Part shown: positions 46,026 through 56,012 of the stretch, one piece after another | Layout: each line of letters starts with the position of its first letter | How positions within the stretch are numbered: position 1 is the first letter of the stretch | Assembly (NCBI RefSeq): GCF_002865645.1 | Contig: NW_020194512.1 | Coordinates: forward strand, 3,947,183-4,011,182 | Source: Hyaloscypha bicolor E | Taxonomy: Eukaryota; Ascomycota; Leotiomycetes; Helotiales; Hyaloscyphaceae | Reading direction: 5' to 3' | DNA: 64,000 nucleotides | The notes under the pieces: model-generated | Database searches by the model: none | What the model was told of the DNA's origin: nothing | Seen by the model: the letters and a program-made list of their open reading frames with translations, nothing else | Made by a program: the position numbers and the translations under genes

Positions 46026-46876
46026 TTAGAACTCCTGCCATTTGACCATCCGATCCTTCAGATCCAAGACCTCTCCATCAACCACAAACGTGCCATCCCC
46101 GCGATGATGGAACATCTTCCCTCCCTCTCCCGGTTTCATATTCGGATTGATCCACGCCTTCACCGGTTTTAGAACCCACATTCCGTAACTTGCAACCATT
46201 TTCGTATCTTTAACCACACACTCGATATTAGCAATGACATGCGCCCCGCCCACCAGCGGGGCCTTGACCTTCTCAGCAGGGAGTGCATTCAGCCCAAAGC
46301 GATCCCATTTGCTGGTCTCTTTCAGGTCCTCATCATCCTTGGAGCAATTCCCGATGTCAACGACAACTTCAGCCATCTCTACAGAGGGCACGGTCAGGAC
46401 GCATTGTCGCTGCTCCTTCAAAGCTGTGAATGAGGCGTCCCAGGGCCCCAACGAGATGCCAATTAGAGGTGGGGCTTTGTGCTGTATTACCATGTGGAAA
46501 CCAATGGTCATGATGTTATGAGTTCCGTCGGCCAGTGACTTCAACGAATTAGCAACCTGTTTCTTTGGAGGGAAGGGAGCCGGGAGAGAGCCGGGAGCAT
46601 GTCTCATTCTCCCGACCAGTGGAATAGGGAGCGCGGTGCGTGGGTCAAAGGAATGGGTTGGTTACTCCAGTTGTGACAAGTAGAACGGGGCCTGGCTCAA
46701 TGAGGCGATAGACTTTGTACGTTTTGTAGGGATCGAAACCGTTGGTGGTCTGTGGTGGGGGATCTAGTTTCTCTTCCTTCCTGATGGTGGCCTTGGTCTT
46801 GCGTTTGGGAGATGACGCGGAGATCTCTCTCTCTCTCCATTTCTGGGGCTTTCCGTTTCCGTAAGTTCCGTGCCAT
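46026..46876 (-). CDS. Flavin-reductase-like (FMN split-barrel) protein, apparent frameshift near the start
   Basis: The main part is sound: an exon ending at 46666, a 127-nt intron 46539-46665, and exon 46538-46026. The joined protein reads PYKTYKVYRLIEPGPVLLVT, TGSLADGTHNIMTIGFHMVI, PPLIGISLGPWDASFTALK, ECVLTVPS-like and VGNCSKDDEDLKETSKWDRFGL. This is the flavin reductase-like domain found in FMN-dependent oxidoreductases. Near the start the only sensible ATG (46876, MARNLRKRKAPEMERE) is out of frame with the body by one AG unit of a microsatellite at 46825-46836. A one-repeat change in the run would connect them. Either this is a real frameshift allele, a sequence error, or an unseen 5' exon exists. 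It faces the coiled-coil gene at 47393 head to head. Confidence 0.72.
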
Positions 46877-47392
46877 GATGAGCAGCTTTCTGCGTCCTTC
46901 AAGTATGTTGGAGTATCTGGGATGTTGTGAAGTGAAGTGGGGCGATTGGTCTCATCAGACGTTGCTGAGTCAGTGAGGGGTTGAAAAGAAATCGTTCGCC
47001 ATGACACCACTGGCTTTCCTCGAATCCTGGCCCTCTAACCGTGGAACATTGGCAGCTCCACCGTGACTCAATCGCGTCTGCCGCTTTGTTGTCGTGTCTT
47101 CCTCGCCAACCACGTGCTGGTGGCGACGGTGTCTGCGACATCCTTGCCAGCACGGGTCGCGGTAGAGGTCGCGTAACCGCGTTACCTTGTTAGGAAGTAT
47201 GTAAACAGCGTGTCATCCATGTTTATTTGGCCTGACTTGTGGCCCGGTAAGGAAACCATTTCCTCTCAACTTCGCGTCCGAAAGATTTTCATCTCTTTTA
47301 TATCTTTCCAATATACTTGAACGCATACATCACCCAATTTCTCTCGTAAGAAATCTCAATCGACTTCATACACGAAGCAGAATTACCCCACC
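46877..47392. promoter_or_regulatory. Divergent promoter region between flavin-reductase-like and coiled-coil genes
   Basis: About 0.5 kb between opposed starts. The right half has a pyrimidine-rich leader (CCAATTTCTCTCGTAAG) before ATG 47393. TATATC-like stretches occur around 47300. No specific operator recognised. Confidence 0.4.
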
Positions 47393-49711
47393 ATGGCAGA
47401 AAACGACCTCTACGAGAGAATCGTCAACGACGAACGACCCATAGCAGCCCGCAGGAAACCACGTAGCAGCATTGGACCAAACATTAAAGCACGGTCGAAT
47501 CCACAGCCTGAAGTCTCACGACCACACGGAATTTCGACACCACCAACAACACCGAAACGATCGAAGAAACGCGTTCGATTCTCCGAGCCTGGGCCAGAAA
47601 GCATCGATACCGAGTCTGCATCCTCAGGACTCACTCCTTTCATACAACGAACCTCAATCTCGACTACTCCCACCTCGAAACGTAGACACTCCACAACCGC
47701 GACGTTGTGGAATCGTGCCGACTATGATACCTCGCCGATATCTCGGCCATTTCATTTTGTTGCTCTGCGACAGGTGCTAGATGAAAGAGTGAAGAGACGG
47801 CTCAGAAGGAACAGATTGAGCGAAGAGATGAACGAAATTGAGAGGGAAAAGCGGATTGAAGCACGGCAAGTCGAAAGACTCCGAAGCGAACTGGCGGCCA
47901 AAGACATCGAGATCCAGAGCCTGCGAGGCCAACGGGACCTTGAAACTCAAATTGAAGAAGCGTCCGGCGGCTCTATTATCACAAACACCACATTGAGTGC
48001 CAAGGTCCAAGAGCTGGAACAAGAGATTGTGCAGCTGAAGACAGAGCTGCAGAGAAGAGAGAGTGACACAGAAGATGATCCAAACTGGACTGTGGCAGCT
48101 CGGGACCCGTTTGATTTCAACGACGATGGCGATAACATGATCACGAATTACGATGAGGATTTCACGATGAACGACGAGGTGATTACTACCCCAACACGAC
48201 TCAACACCTCGTTCCCCTCTCCACCATCAACAATGCCCAATACGCCATGCAAATCTGTCTCCTCTATGAATGCTGGTATCCCAACCTCACCACCTGTCCC
48301 AAACCCCGAGAATGGAGCTCTCAAATCACAACTCCAGTCTCTACAATTGGAAATATCGAAACTCACTGCCGCTATTGCATTCAACGACGACAACGAAACG
48401 CGTCTCGCTCAAAAACTCTCAGACTTCATACCCACAGATGGGTCCCACGACCACACCAGCCTCGACTCCGCACTCGACTCCGTGCTCACTCAGCTCGCGC
48501 TGTCCCAGTCACACGCTCTCGAACACTCAACCGCATTCTCAGCCCTCACTAATGAGATTACAAATCTCGGCTTTCCTTCTTCCTCAGGTCCAGAACAAAC
48601 CTTGGAGACCATCGCCTCTCAATTCCGGCAAGCAAGACTGGACCTCGAGTACCTCACACCTGGCGAAAATCCTGAAGGGTTTGAGAATGATAAATTGCTC
48701 GACATGCTTGTATCCCGCATCAAGGTGTTGGTCCAGAAAGTCAAAGAGAGGGATGACACTATTGATCAATATCACGAGCAAGAAGTGCTATTGAGACAGC
48801 AGATTGACACGAGAGTAACTGTCATGGAGGATATGCGTAAAGAGCTTTCACTTGCCAACTCAATTTGCGCTGATCTACGCAGCGAGATCCAGGAAAACGA
48901 AACCAGCAATGAGAGGTTGAAGGAGGCGCTTGAAGGATATCGGACCGAAGTCTCTGGACTTGAGAAACTTATTGAGCGGATTGAGGGTGAAGGTCGCGAA
49001 TCAGCAACGTCGTTGAACCAACTAGTAGCCTCTGTTCAGGAAGAGCATAATGCATTGAAAATCGATAACGAAAACAAGGCGCTCCTCCTTGCCGAACTTG
49101 AGGAGCGTCTCGCTTCCGCACTTCGCTTCGCTTCCGAACTTGAGGCACAACTTGCCTCTCTCACCACCACTCACTCTTCATGCACTTCTACAATCTCCCA
49201 ACTTCAACTCTCCGCCTCAGAGCGAGAGAAAGCTCACGGCAATGCACTCGCGCTTCGCGATGCCCGCGTCTCCGAGCTCCGCGAAGAAGTCGCGCGCGTA
49301 AACACCTCACTAAAGAATGCTCATGGCGTCATCTTCAATCTTCGAAAAGAGAACAAGGAACTCGTTGCTCAGAGCGAAGGCGAGAAATCTCGTGGAGAGT
49401 TCAAGCTGCAGAATATGAGGGATCATGTTATCCGCGCGGTGATGCGAGACGGAAATGGAGATCTTGGTGATGAGATCTCTGTTTTGGGGCCGCGTCGTGA
49501 GGGAAATGAGGAAAATGAGGGGAGGACAGGCAGTTCAATTGAGGGTGGATCGATTGAGCCAGTGGGTCTGGGAGTTGTGAGGGAGGCTCCTATGATGATG
49601 GATGCAGGGCTTGCGAGGAGAAGTGGGAACGGGAAGAAGAGACGGAGGTATGATAGTGGAATGGGGTTTTTGGATGAGGAGGACGAGGGGGCCTTGAGTT
49701 CTGATATATGA
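47393..49711 (+). CDS. Coiled-coil protein, 772 aa, probably nuclear or cytoskeletal
   Basis: Uninterrupted frame with start context CACCATGGCAG. The basic, Pro-rich N-terminus carries SKKRVRFSEPGP, an RVxF-type motif that in other proteins binds PP1 phosphatase. Long heptad-patterned helices lie at about residues 130-225 (ERVKRRLRRNRLSEEMNEIE, VQELEQEIVQLKTELQRRES). A disordered acidic Ser/Pro stretch follows, then a second helical region at about 300-660 (KVLVQKVKERDDTIDQYHEQ, LEERLASALRFASELEAQLA). The C-terminus has NGKKRRRYDSGMGFLDEEDE with a nuclear localisation-like run. I do not recognise a named ortholog; kinetochore, spindle-pole or septal scaffolds would fit the architecture. Gene and frame are very secure, function is not. 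Confidence 0.85.
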   Translation: MAENDLYERIVNDERPIAARRKPRSSIGPNIKARSNPQPEVSRPHGISTPPTTPKRSKKRVRFSEPGPESIDTESASSGLTPFIQRTSISTTPTSKRRHSTTATLWNRADYDTSPISRPFHFVALRQVLDERVKRRLRRNRLSEEMNEIEREKRIEARQVERLRSELAAKDIEIQSLRGQRDLETQIEEASGGSIITNTTLSAKVQELEQEIVQLKTELQRRESDTEDDPNWTVAARDPFDFNDDGDNMITNYDEDFTMNDEVITTPTRLNTSFPSPPSTMPNTPCKSVSSMNAGIPTSPPVPNPENGALKSQLQSLQLEISKLTAAIAFNDDNETRLAQKLSDFIPTDGSHDHTSLDSALDSVLTQLALSQSHALEHSTAFSALTNEITNLGFPSSSGPEQTLETIASQFRQARLDLEYLTPGENPEGFENDKLLDMLVSRIKVLVQKVKERDDTIDQYHEQEVLLRQQIDTRVTVMEDMRKELSLANSICADLRSEIQENETSNERLKEALEGYRTEVSGLEKLIERIEGEGRESATSLNQLVASVQEEHNALKIDNENKALLLAELEERLASALRFASELEAQLASLTTTHSSCTSTISQLQLSASEREKAHGNALALRDARVSELREEVARVNTSLKNAHGVIFNLRKENKELVAQSEGEKSRGEFKLQNMRDHVIRAVMRDGNGDLGDEISVLGPRREGNEENEGRTGSSIEGGSIEPVGLGVVREAPMMMDAGLARRSGNGKKRRRYDSGMGFLDEEDEGALSSDI

Positions 49712-50253
49712 TAGTGTCTGTCGTTTTATTGCTGTGCTTTCTTTTGTCGTGTTTGAGTCCATTGCTGGTGTTGGTGTTTATTGTTATTTATTTCGATCTC
49801 CGGAGTAATATGTGAACGCGTTCTATTATGCCTCCCTGAGTTGAGTTGTGATACTCTGCCTCCTTTTCTTCGTATTGGAAGGAAGAATTGGGGTGCGAAA
49901 TTGGGAGGGGGTGGGGGGTGTACATCCGCCGATGTTCTCCCTTCTCTGCACACGAGGAGTTAATCTCACTAGCCATTGGAAGAATCGGAGCAAGAGCACC
50001 TTTGCCACATCACAATTGTGGAAATACAATCAAAAGATTTGTTGCATATCTTATATTTGCCAAGACTTTCGAAAAGCCATCGGATGTCTACCCCCGCGGG
50101 TTTGTTCGTGTTGTAGCACTTTCTCCACGGTTATATTACCATTGGGCGCCCACGTCAGCTTCTGGACATGCTGCTAAACTGAAAGATCTAAAGATTGAAT
50201 ATTATTTTTATTAGAAACTATTAGTATATAGAAACATTATTTACAAAATCTCT
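49712..50253. other. Intergenic region
   Basis: Lies between the coiled-coil gene and the MFS pseudogene. Short overlapping frames on both strands around 49780-50210 have no family resemblance. A G/C-rich run GGGAGGGGGTGGGGGG lies at about 49903-49918. Confidence 0.45.
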
Positions 50254-52090
50254 TCATATTGCCTTGCCTATAAATCTCCACAACAAATTCAATAATAACC
50301 TCTTAAGGTGGTAACAATAGCTCTTCTCCCCCCTAATAACACTGCCCTTTACTAATCTCCACTCCATACCCCATTCACTTTCCATCCAGAGCAGCGGAAT
50401 CGTCCCCAAACAACACCCCGCAAAAAGTGTGAAGCACCAACCCGGGCCTACGCTGTTAATAATTATTTGCAGAGCAGCCAGTCCACAAGCTGACATGGCA
50501 CACCGGACAAGGTTCAAGCCAGCTTGAGCCGTAGCAGGAGAGTCGGGATAGAGATTAACTAGTAGCGTTTGAAGCGCCTGCCAAACAAGCCATCAGAATG
50601 AATCAGTGAAATAGTGACACTCTTGAAGGGGCCGGGAAGGAATGAATACAACGTACATTGAAGATCCAGGTAGTAGTGACCCCGATGATAAATTGGAGTG
50701 TCAAAGGTATAGCTATATTCTAAAGGTGGGTTGAGTGGTTAGGGCTTACCTATCCAAGGTTAAAGAGACAGAAGAGAGGGAAGCGTACCATTTTCTTGTT
50801 GACAGACTAACCATACCCCGCTATGCAAATCGCACATAATATCACAAAGAACCACACATTCCTCAGTCTCGCTTTCTCGATTGGAAATTTGGAGAGGTCG
50901 TCTCCCCTTAGCTCGTCGATCACAATATTGAGAAGTTTGGCTGTCAATTTATAGTCTGTTGAGCACCTTGCCTAGGAGCAGTAAGTATGGCTTCTCAATT
51001 GCTGAGAAAGGAAGCAAACCGGTGAAATAAGAAGCCAAAACAATCCAACACCGCAAGGCAAGTAAATGGAACCTGCCTGCACCACACTAAAATGATAAAT
51101 CTCGATAAACAGCAGGGATAAAGAGGCTTGGATGCAGCTGTAAGTGGTGTAGAGTGTTCCATGCGTCAGCATTATCAACGCCGCATCCTTTTTTAGAATC
51201 GTGTAAAAGCTGGTCAGTGGATTTGGGAGGCTGATCTTCCTTTCCCGTTTAGATAATGTTGCGTTGTTGACAGAGGGAGATTTGTTAGACGAAAGGAAGG
51301 ATAGTAACGTTCGGTTTAAGCCACTGGTGGCTACATTTCCATTACCTACGATGTTGCGAGATGTTTCGGGGAAGAGGAGGAGAAGGAGGGTGAAGCAAAA
51401 GCCGGATAGAATGGCGAGGAACCAGAAGATGCTGCGCCAGCCGAGGTGTTGTGTTATAGCTCCACCAAGCCCAGGTCCTCTATAACGGAGTTGGAAATAT
51501 ACCCGCAGAACACGAACCCGATATATGAGCCTCTTTCGACTGGACTCGCAATATCTCCAACAATGCCATACGCAATCGCAATCGTTGCTAACCTCGTTAG
51601 CCCTCGGCTCACTATGAAGGAAAGAGTTAAAAAGCAGGAGTGACTTTATTTTCTCACCAGAACCCCCGAAGCTCTGCACCATTCTCAGAATCACCCAAGC
51701 AATATAAGAATGCTGTGACGCTAGCGCAATGTTCGCAGCAACATACACCATCATCATCCCGATGTAAATCGAGCGTCGGCCCAGCGTATTAGCCAAGTCT
51801 CCAAGCAATGCTGGAGCGATCCCGGAGATCACCAAGTAGGACGTTATGGTTAGGTTCATCATCTCTAAGGAGACGTTGAGGTCTTGCGCGATGAATGTTA
51901 GGACGGGGTAGTAGATGATGCTGCTTAGTGGGGAGAAGAGAGACGTGAAGGCGGTTAAAAATACGATGAGTCGTTTCTGGGAGTTAGTGAAAGTTGAGTA
52001 GGTTGCGAGGGTTGTGTTGGACTCGTTGTTCTGGGCGTTTAGGGATTCCGACTCCCTCTCGCTTGAATCGCCGAAAGAGTTGTAGACCAT
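50254..52090 (-). pseudogene. Decayed MFS drug:H+ antiporter (DHA1, QDR-like)
   Basis: The start and first half are well preserved (NSQKRLIVFLTAFTSLFSPL, GDLANTLGRRSIYIGMMM, QSFGGSG). They are followed by an intron and LATIAIAYGIVGDIASPVER. Then damage accumulates. A one-base frame change lies near 51478-51485, between GSYIGFVFCG and GPGLGGAITQHLGWRSIFWF. Frame inconsistencies around 51010-51050 and 50960 break the LPCGVG...ASYFTG...DYKLTAK segment. An in-frame TAG replaces the Trp expected in CIAGYGWS near 50818. Terminal exons (TLLVNLYPDSPATAQAGL, VGPGWCFTLFAGC) are still readable down to about 50330. The gene organisation matches the intact paralog at 38872-40810. The TGG-to-TAG change is the type RIP produces, but overall decay is mild. 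Confidence 0.78.
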
Positions 52091-52461
52091 GTTGTTGGGA
52101 AGATCGAGGATAGCAGATTGATATACTGTTCAGATTAGAGAGGGGATGACTCTGTAAGGTCTTTCACCCCAAATATTTCGTTGGAAATCTTATTGCGCTA
52201 TCGGAACTCTGGGCGCTTAGGAAATTTTCGCCGTGCATTGGCTGACTGAAGTTCGGATTGACTCATCCCCGAAGCCGCGGATTTTCTGCAAGCACCTTGT
52301 CCATGTAACGTAATACCTTTAACTCTGGGACTCGTTGTTACGATAAATTCTTTTCCTGGTGAATCTTCTATTCCGTATCTTTGAAAGTTGAGGAGGCTAA
52401 GTGTTCAACAAGGTAAAATTTTACTAAGTGACAAACGCACCGCCTCTGCCAAAAGGCTTGT

Positions 52462-53452
52462 CACAGTGTGGGAAATGAGTAGAGTAGAGTAGAGTAGTGG
52501 GCCCTACTCATATTCTACTCAAATAAATTTCTCACTACTCATACTCTACTCAATACTCTACTCAACTACTCTAGAATATTCTAGAGTAGTTGAGTAGTAT
52601 GCACGTGATACTACACGTGATGTTACACGTGACACACTAGCCTAATTAGGTAAGGCTCCGGGGTAGCCCGAGTCTAGCGCCACTGCACTGCCCAATTAAG
52701 TAGTGGCAAGGCTTAGTAAGCAAGCTAGAACCTTAATATATTCATAGGCTTCCTTAGCTATTAAGGGCAAACTCTTCTCTCAAGGTACTCTTATTATTTA
52801 AATTATATAATAGACTTAATAAGAGTACTATTAAGATAATATCTTACTTAAAAAGCTGGGAGTTATTTAAAGACGAATTAGAAGAAGTAAAAGGAGAAGA
52901 AAAAAAGCAGGAAAAGAAAGATTTCGAGGAGGGAAATCTGGTTTTTATAGAAGAAAAGTGGTATTTAAGTAGCCTTATATAAGCTCTAGCTTAAATTGTA
53001 TAGTGCTACTTAATATGTACCTTATTTATCTATTAATAATTAAATAAATATTGATTTATTATATTTACGTGACTTGCACGTGACTACTCTTGAGTTACTC
53101 TAGAGTAGTACTCTACTCTACTCTACTTGTGACGGCAGGAACAGAGCAATGGAACGAGGCTCAAAGATCAATGATTTCCTATGTCTTGAGAATTTAAAGC
53201 TAAGGAGGACAGGAGTGAGGTGTGGCAGTGGATAAGTAGGTATGGCCAAGACCACTGAAACGCCGAGCTTTGGAAGCGAGCTTGGTTTGAACCATAGCTT
53301 GGAACCTTAGCTGAAACCACGTCCGTATTAACCATGTGACACCAGCCGTCACACTACTCAAGTACCATATTACGCTACTCAAACTCTACTCTACTCTACT
53401 CAAGACTACTCTAGAGTAGCTTGAGTAACTTGAGTAGTTTTTGCCCACACTG
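52462..53452. mobile_element. hAT-like non-autonomous transposon with subterminal CTAGAGTAG repeats
   Basis: The left end CAGTGTGGG (52464) and right end CCCACACTG (ending 53452) are inverted, matching the CAGTG...CACTG ends typical of hAT elements. Near-identical 8-bp flanks suggest the target duplication: AGGCTTGT (52454-52461) and AGGCTTGA (53453-53460). Just inside both ends are many copies of GAGTAGAGTAG / CTACTCTACTC and the palindrome ACTCTAGAGTAG, reminiscent of subterminal transposase-binding repeats. The core is A/T-rich. One open stretch (about 52850-52980, with KSWELFKDELEEVKGEEKK) might be a remnant of a transposase C-terminus, which is unproven. No intact transposase. Confidence 0.68.
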
Positions 53453-53460
53453 AGGCTTGA

Positions 53461-54639
53461 TATAAATAGCAGACGAGAAGGAAGGATAGAAAAGGCAATT
53501 TACGATCAATCTCCGCAACCAAGGACGTTCTCTCGATTATGTTCTCTCTGCGCTTGCAGGTGCTGTTCTACTTGTCTGCAGATGTAATGAAAGCAAGGTC
53601 CAAGGAGTAATAGAGCCTAGAGAGCGGTATCAGGAGTGATCGACGGATTGACTTCTCCACTGCACTGCTAGTTCCAACGAACTAACCCTTGGGTGTGACT
53701 AGAATCTTATATATGTATATAGTCGCTCCTTTGCCTTAATCTCTCTTCTTCTGTCCTTAGCTTCGTATCCTCGTTTGTAACTAATTTCTACAAGATCAAA
53801 GACTTTCTTATCTCTCACACGACCTTTGTTAAAATAGCTATTATTCCGTGAGTGCTACGAGTTATTTTCAGCTAAGGTTCCAGGCTAAGCTCCAAGCACT
53901 CGGCATTTCAGTTGTTTTAGTCGTACCTTACTTATCCACCACAACACTTCACTCTCTCCTTCTCTCTTTAGCTTTAGATCCTTAAGACATTGAAATTCTA
54001 GATCTTTATACCTCGTTTATTGCTTCGTTAATGCCGTTACAAATTAAGTAAAATCTCTTTATATTTATTTAATAAATATTATATAAATAAAGAATTTAGC
54101 TAATTCTTTTTTAAATGAAATTCAATATAACTAGGAAATAGTAATAATTATTTTATTAAACCGAGAATATATATATTAATTATTTACTTATATTATTCTT
54201 TAATTTCTTTTTTATATTTCTTTAATTTTCTTTTTAAACTAAATAATTATTAGAGTAATACTAAAGTTATTTAAGGCTTTGCTTTTATTAGTAACTTAAA
54301 TAGCCTTTAATTTCTTTATTAAAGAGCAGGCGAGTTTTTAGTAATTCCTATATAATATATACCCTTATACTAGCCTTATTTTAGCTTAGTTATAAGCAGT
54401 AGACATTAGAAAAGACCTTATTAAATCTTCGAATCTTATAAGCGTCTCTTTCTCAATAAGTGCCGGAGCTTTATATTAGAAGAAATGAATCATTTTTTAA
54501 TTACATTATCAGATGGGGAAGCAGACTATTCCCGCATATGTAGTGAGAGAGTAGTAAAATCAAATGGATACTTCTTAGTAATTATAGCTATCTAATGCTT
54601 AAAATTCAGTGCTCCTGTCGAAATGGCGTTAAAGTTTCT
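53461..54639. other. Intergenic, repeat relics and A/T-rich stretch
   Basis: 53960-54050 resembles the relic at 38660-38770 (shared TAGCTTTAGATCCTTAAGAC-like text); 53720-53780 is a weaker third match. 54050-54500 is A/T-dominated. No coding signal. Confidence 0.45.
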
Positions 54640-56012
54640 CTATTCATGGCTAGACTTCTTTGTCCCATCTTCACCCTCAGCCCTCCGTCTTCTCACCTCA
54701 TTAGAGGATGGTTTGTCGTATGTTATTTCTGGACCTGCCAATTTTCCATCTTCCTTAGCCTGATTTGACTTCATAAGAGATCTGTCGGCCTTTCGAGTTT
54801 CGAAAGTGGATGGCGACGCGGTAGCGGTGCCCAATTGTGCTTTCTCAAGGCTGTCATATACAGCACCGAACCGGCTGTTGTAGCGATCCTTGGACATATC
54901 CCGAAGCACATCGGCCGTCATTGAACCGACCAGTTGCGCCGACCCGCTCATGGCCTTCACCTTTCCGACGTTGAAGAGATCCGCAAGAGTTGTTACCACT
55001 ACTTGATCGCAGTCTTCGTCGGCAATGACCTCTCCAATGATGTGTATCTTTTGGGTAGACACTTGGCTGGAGGCCTGTTTGCACACTTCCAAACACTGCT
55101 TCGAGAAGTTGACCTCTTCCTGCAACCGCAACGTCTCGCTGTCGCCGTCAGGGCCCCTATTGAAGGCTATAGAGTCAAGGCGTTCCCGAAGGCGACCGAT
55201 CGTCTCTAGCAGATTGTCTCGGTTCTCGTTCAGCGATTTTTGTGTCAAAAGCTGCGCTTCAAACTGGTTCAACACATATCCACCACCCAGCGGAGGTGAT
55301 TCTCTTTGCAACGCCGGTTGCTCATCTTGTAATAACTTGATATAAGAGCTCGCACGTTCACAGATGCGGAGACACTGTACTGTCACTGCTTTCTCGTCCT
55401 GCAGATCTATGCTTGAATCCTCTAAGAGAGTTGGACGATCCGCAGCAACGCTTGTTATTTTCTCATCGATGCGTTGAAGGCGCATCTCGAGATTGTAAGC
55501 CGTGTCTTTGATCATCTCATTATACTCTTCGATAACCTGTTGAGTAAGTCTAGAAGCATGCCTAGAAAATGGGTTAGTAAAGCCCCCTAGATACGTAACG
55601 AAGCTTACATAGTGATATAACCCAGGCCAATAGTGATTGTCGACTTGTAGTCCGTTAGAGTATCAATGAATTCGCTGATGTCACCTCTCATGAACTCCAT
55701 CTTTGTCCAGTCTTTTAAGCCCGTTTTCGACTTTCCGCTAAATATTTTCATAGCGCCTTCGAACTCGCGACACACCTGGGCGCATCGACCAACAGGGCCC
55801 TTCAAAAGCGTCAAATCCGGGGTTTCACCACTAGCGGCCGCTTCCAGCGAGTTCAAAATCGCAATAAGATCCAGGAGACCACCTTGTAGTCTACCTAACG
55901 TTTTGTCGCGACCCTTGTAGCGTTTCACTGTCTCATGGAGGGCCTTCACCGACGTACTGGTGGCCGCGATAATATCAGTCAACGCCGAGGTACTAACTCT
56001 CAAAGGATCCAT
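54640..56012 (-). CDS. Stand-alone protein with fungal STAND N-terminal domain (PigL_N-like)
   Basis: Exons 56012-55609 and 55561-54640 (47-nt intron GTAAGC...TCTAG) give 441 aa. The N-terminal 190 residues match the domain named after azaphilone cluster protein L: KALHETVKRYKGRDKTLGRL, LKGPVGRCAQVCREFEGAMK, FSGKSKTGLKDWTKMEFMRG and, across the intron, ITMHASRLTQQVIEEYNEMI. This domain is usually the N-terminal module of NACHT/NB-ARC proteins, but here no nucleotide-binding domain follows. Helical repeats (KAVTVQCLRICERASSYIKL, VNFSKQCLEVCKQASSQVST) and a charged C-terminal tail (NEVRRRRAEGEDGTKKSS) complete the protein. Probable role: adaptor or regulator of NLR-like signalling, inferred from family. 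It is the last intact gene before the transposon graveyard. Confidence 0.87.

Noticed and set aside
52478..53420. GAGTAG repeats considered as a CRISPR-like or telomere-like array
   Set aside because: The units are contiguous microsatellite-type and palindromic without unique spacers, and they sit inside transposon ends. The organism is a fungus.
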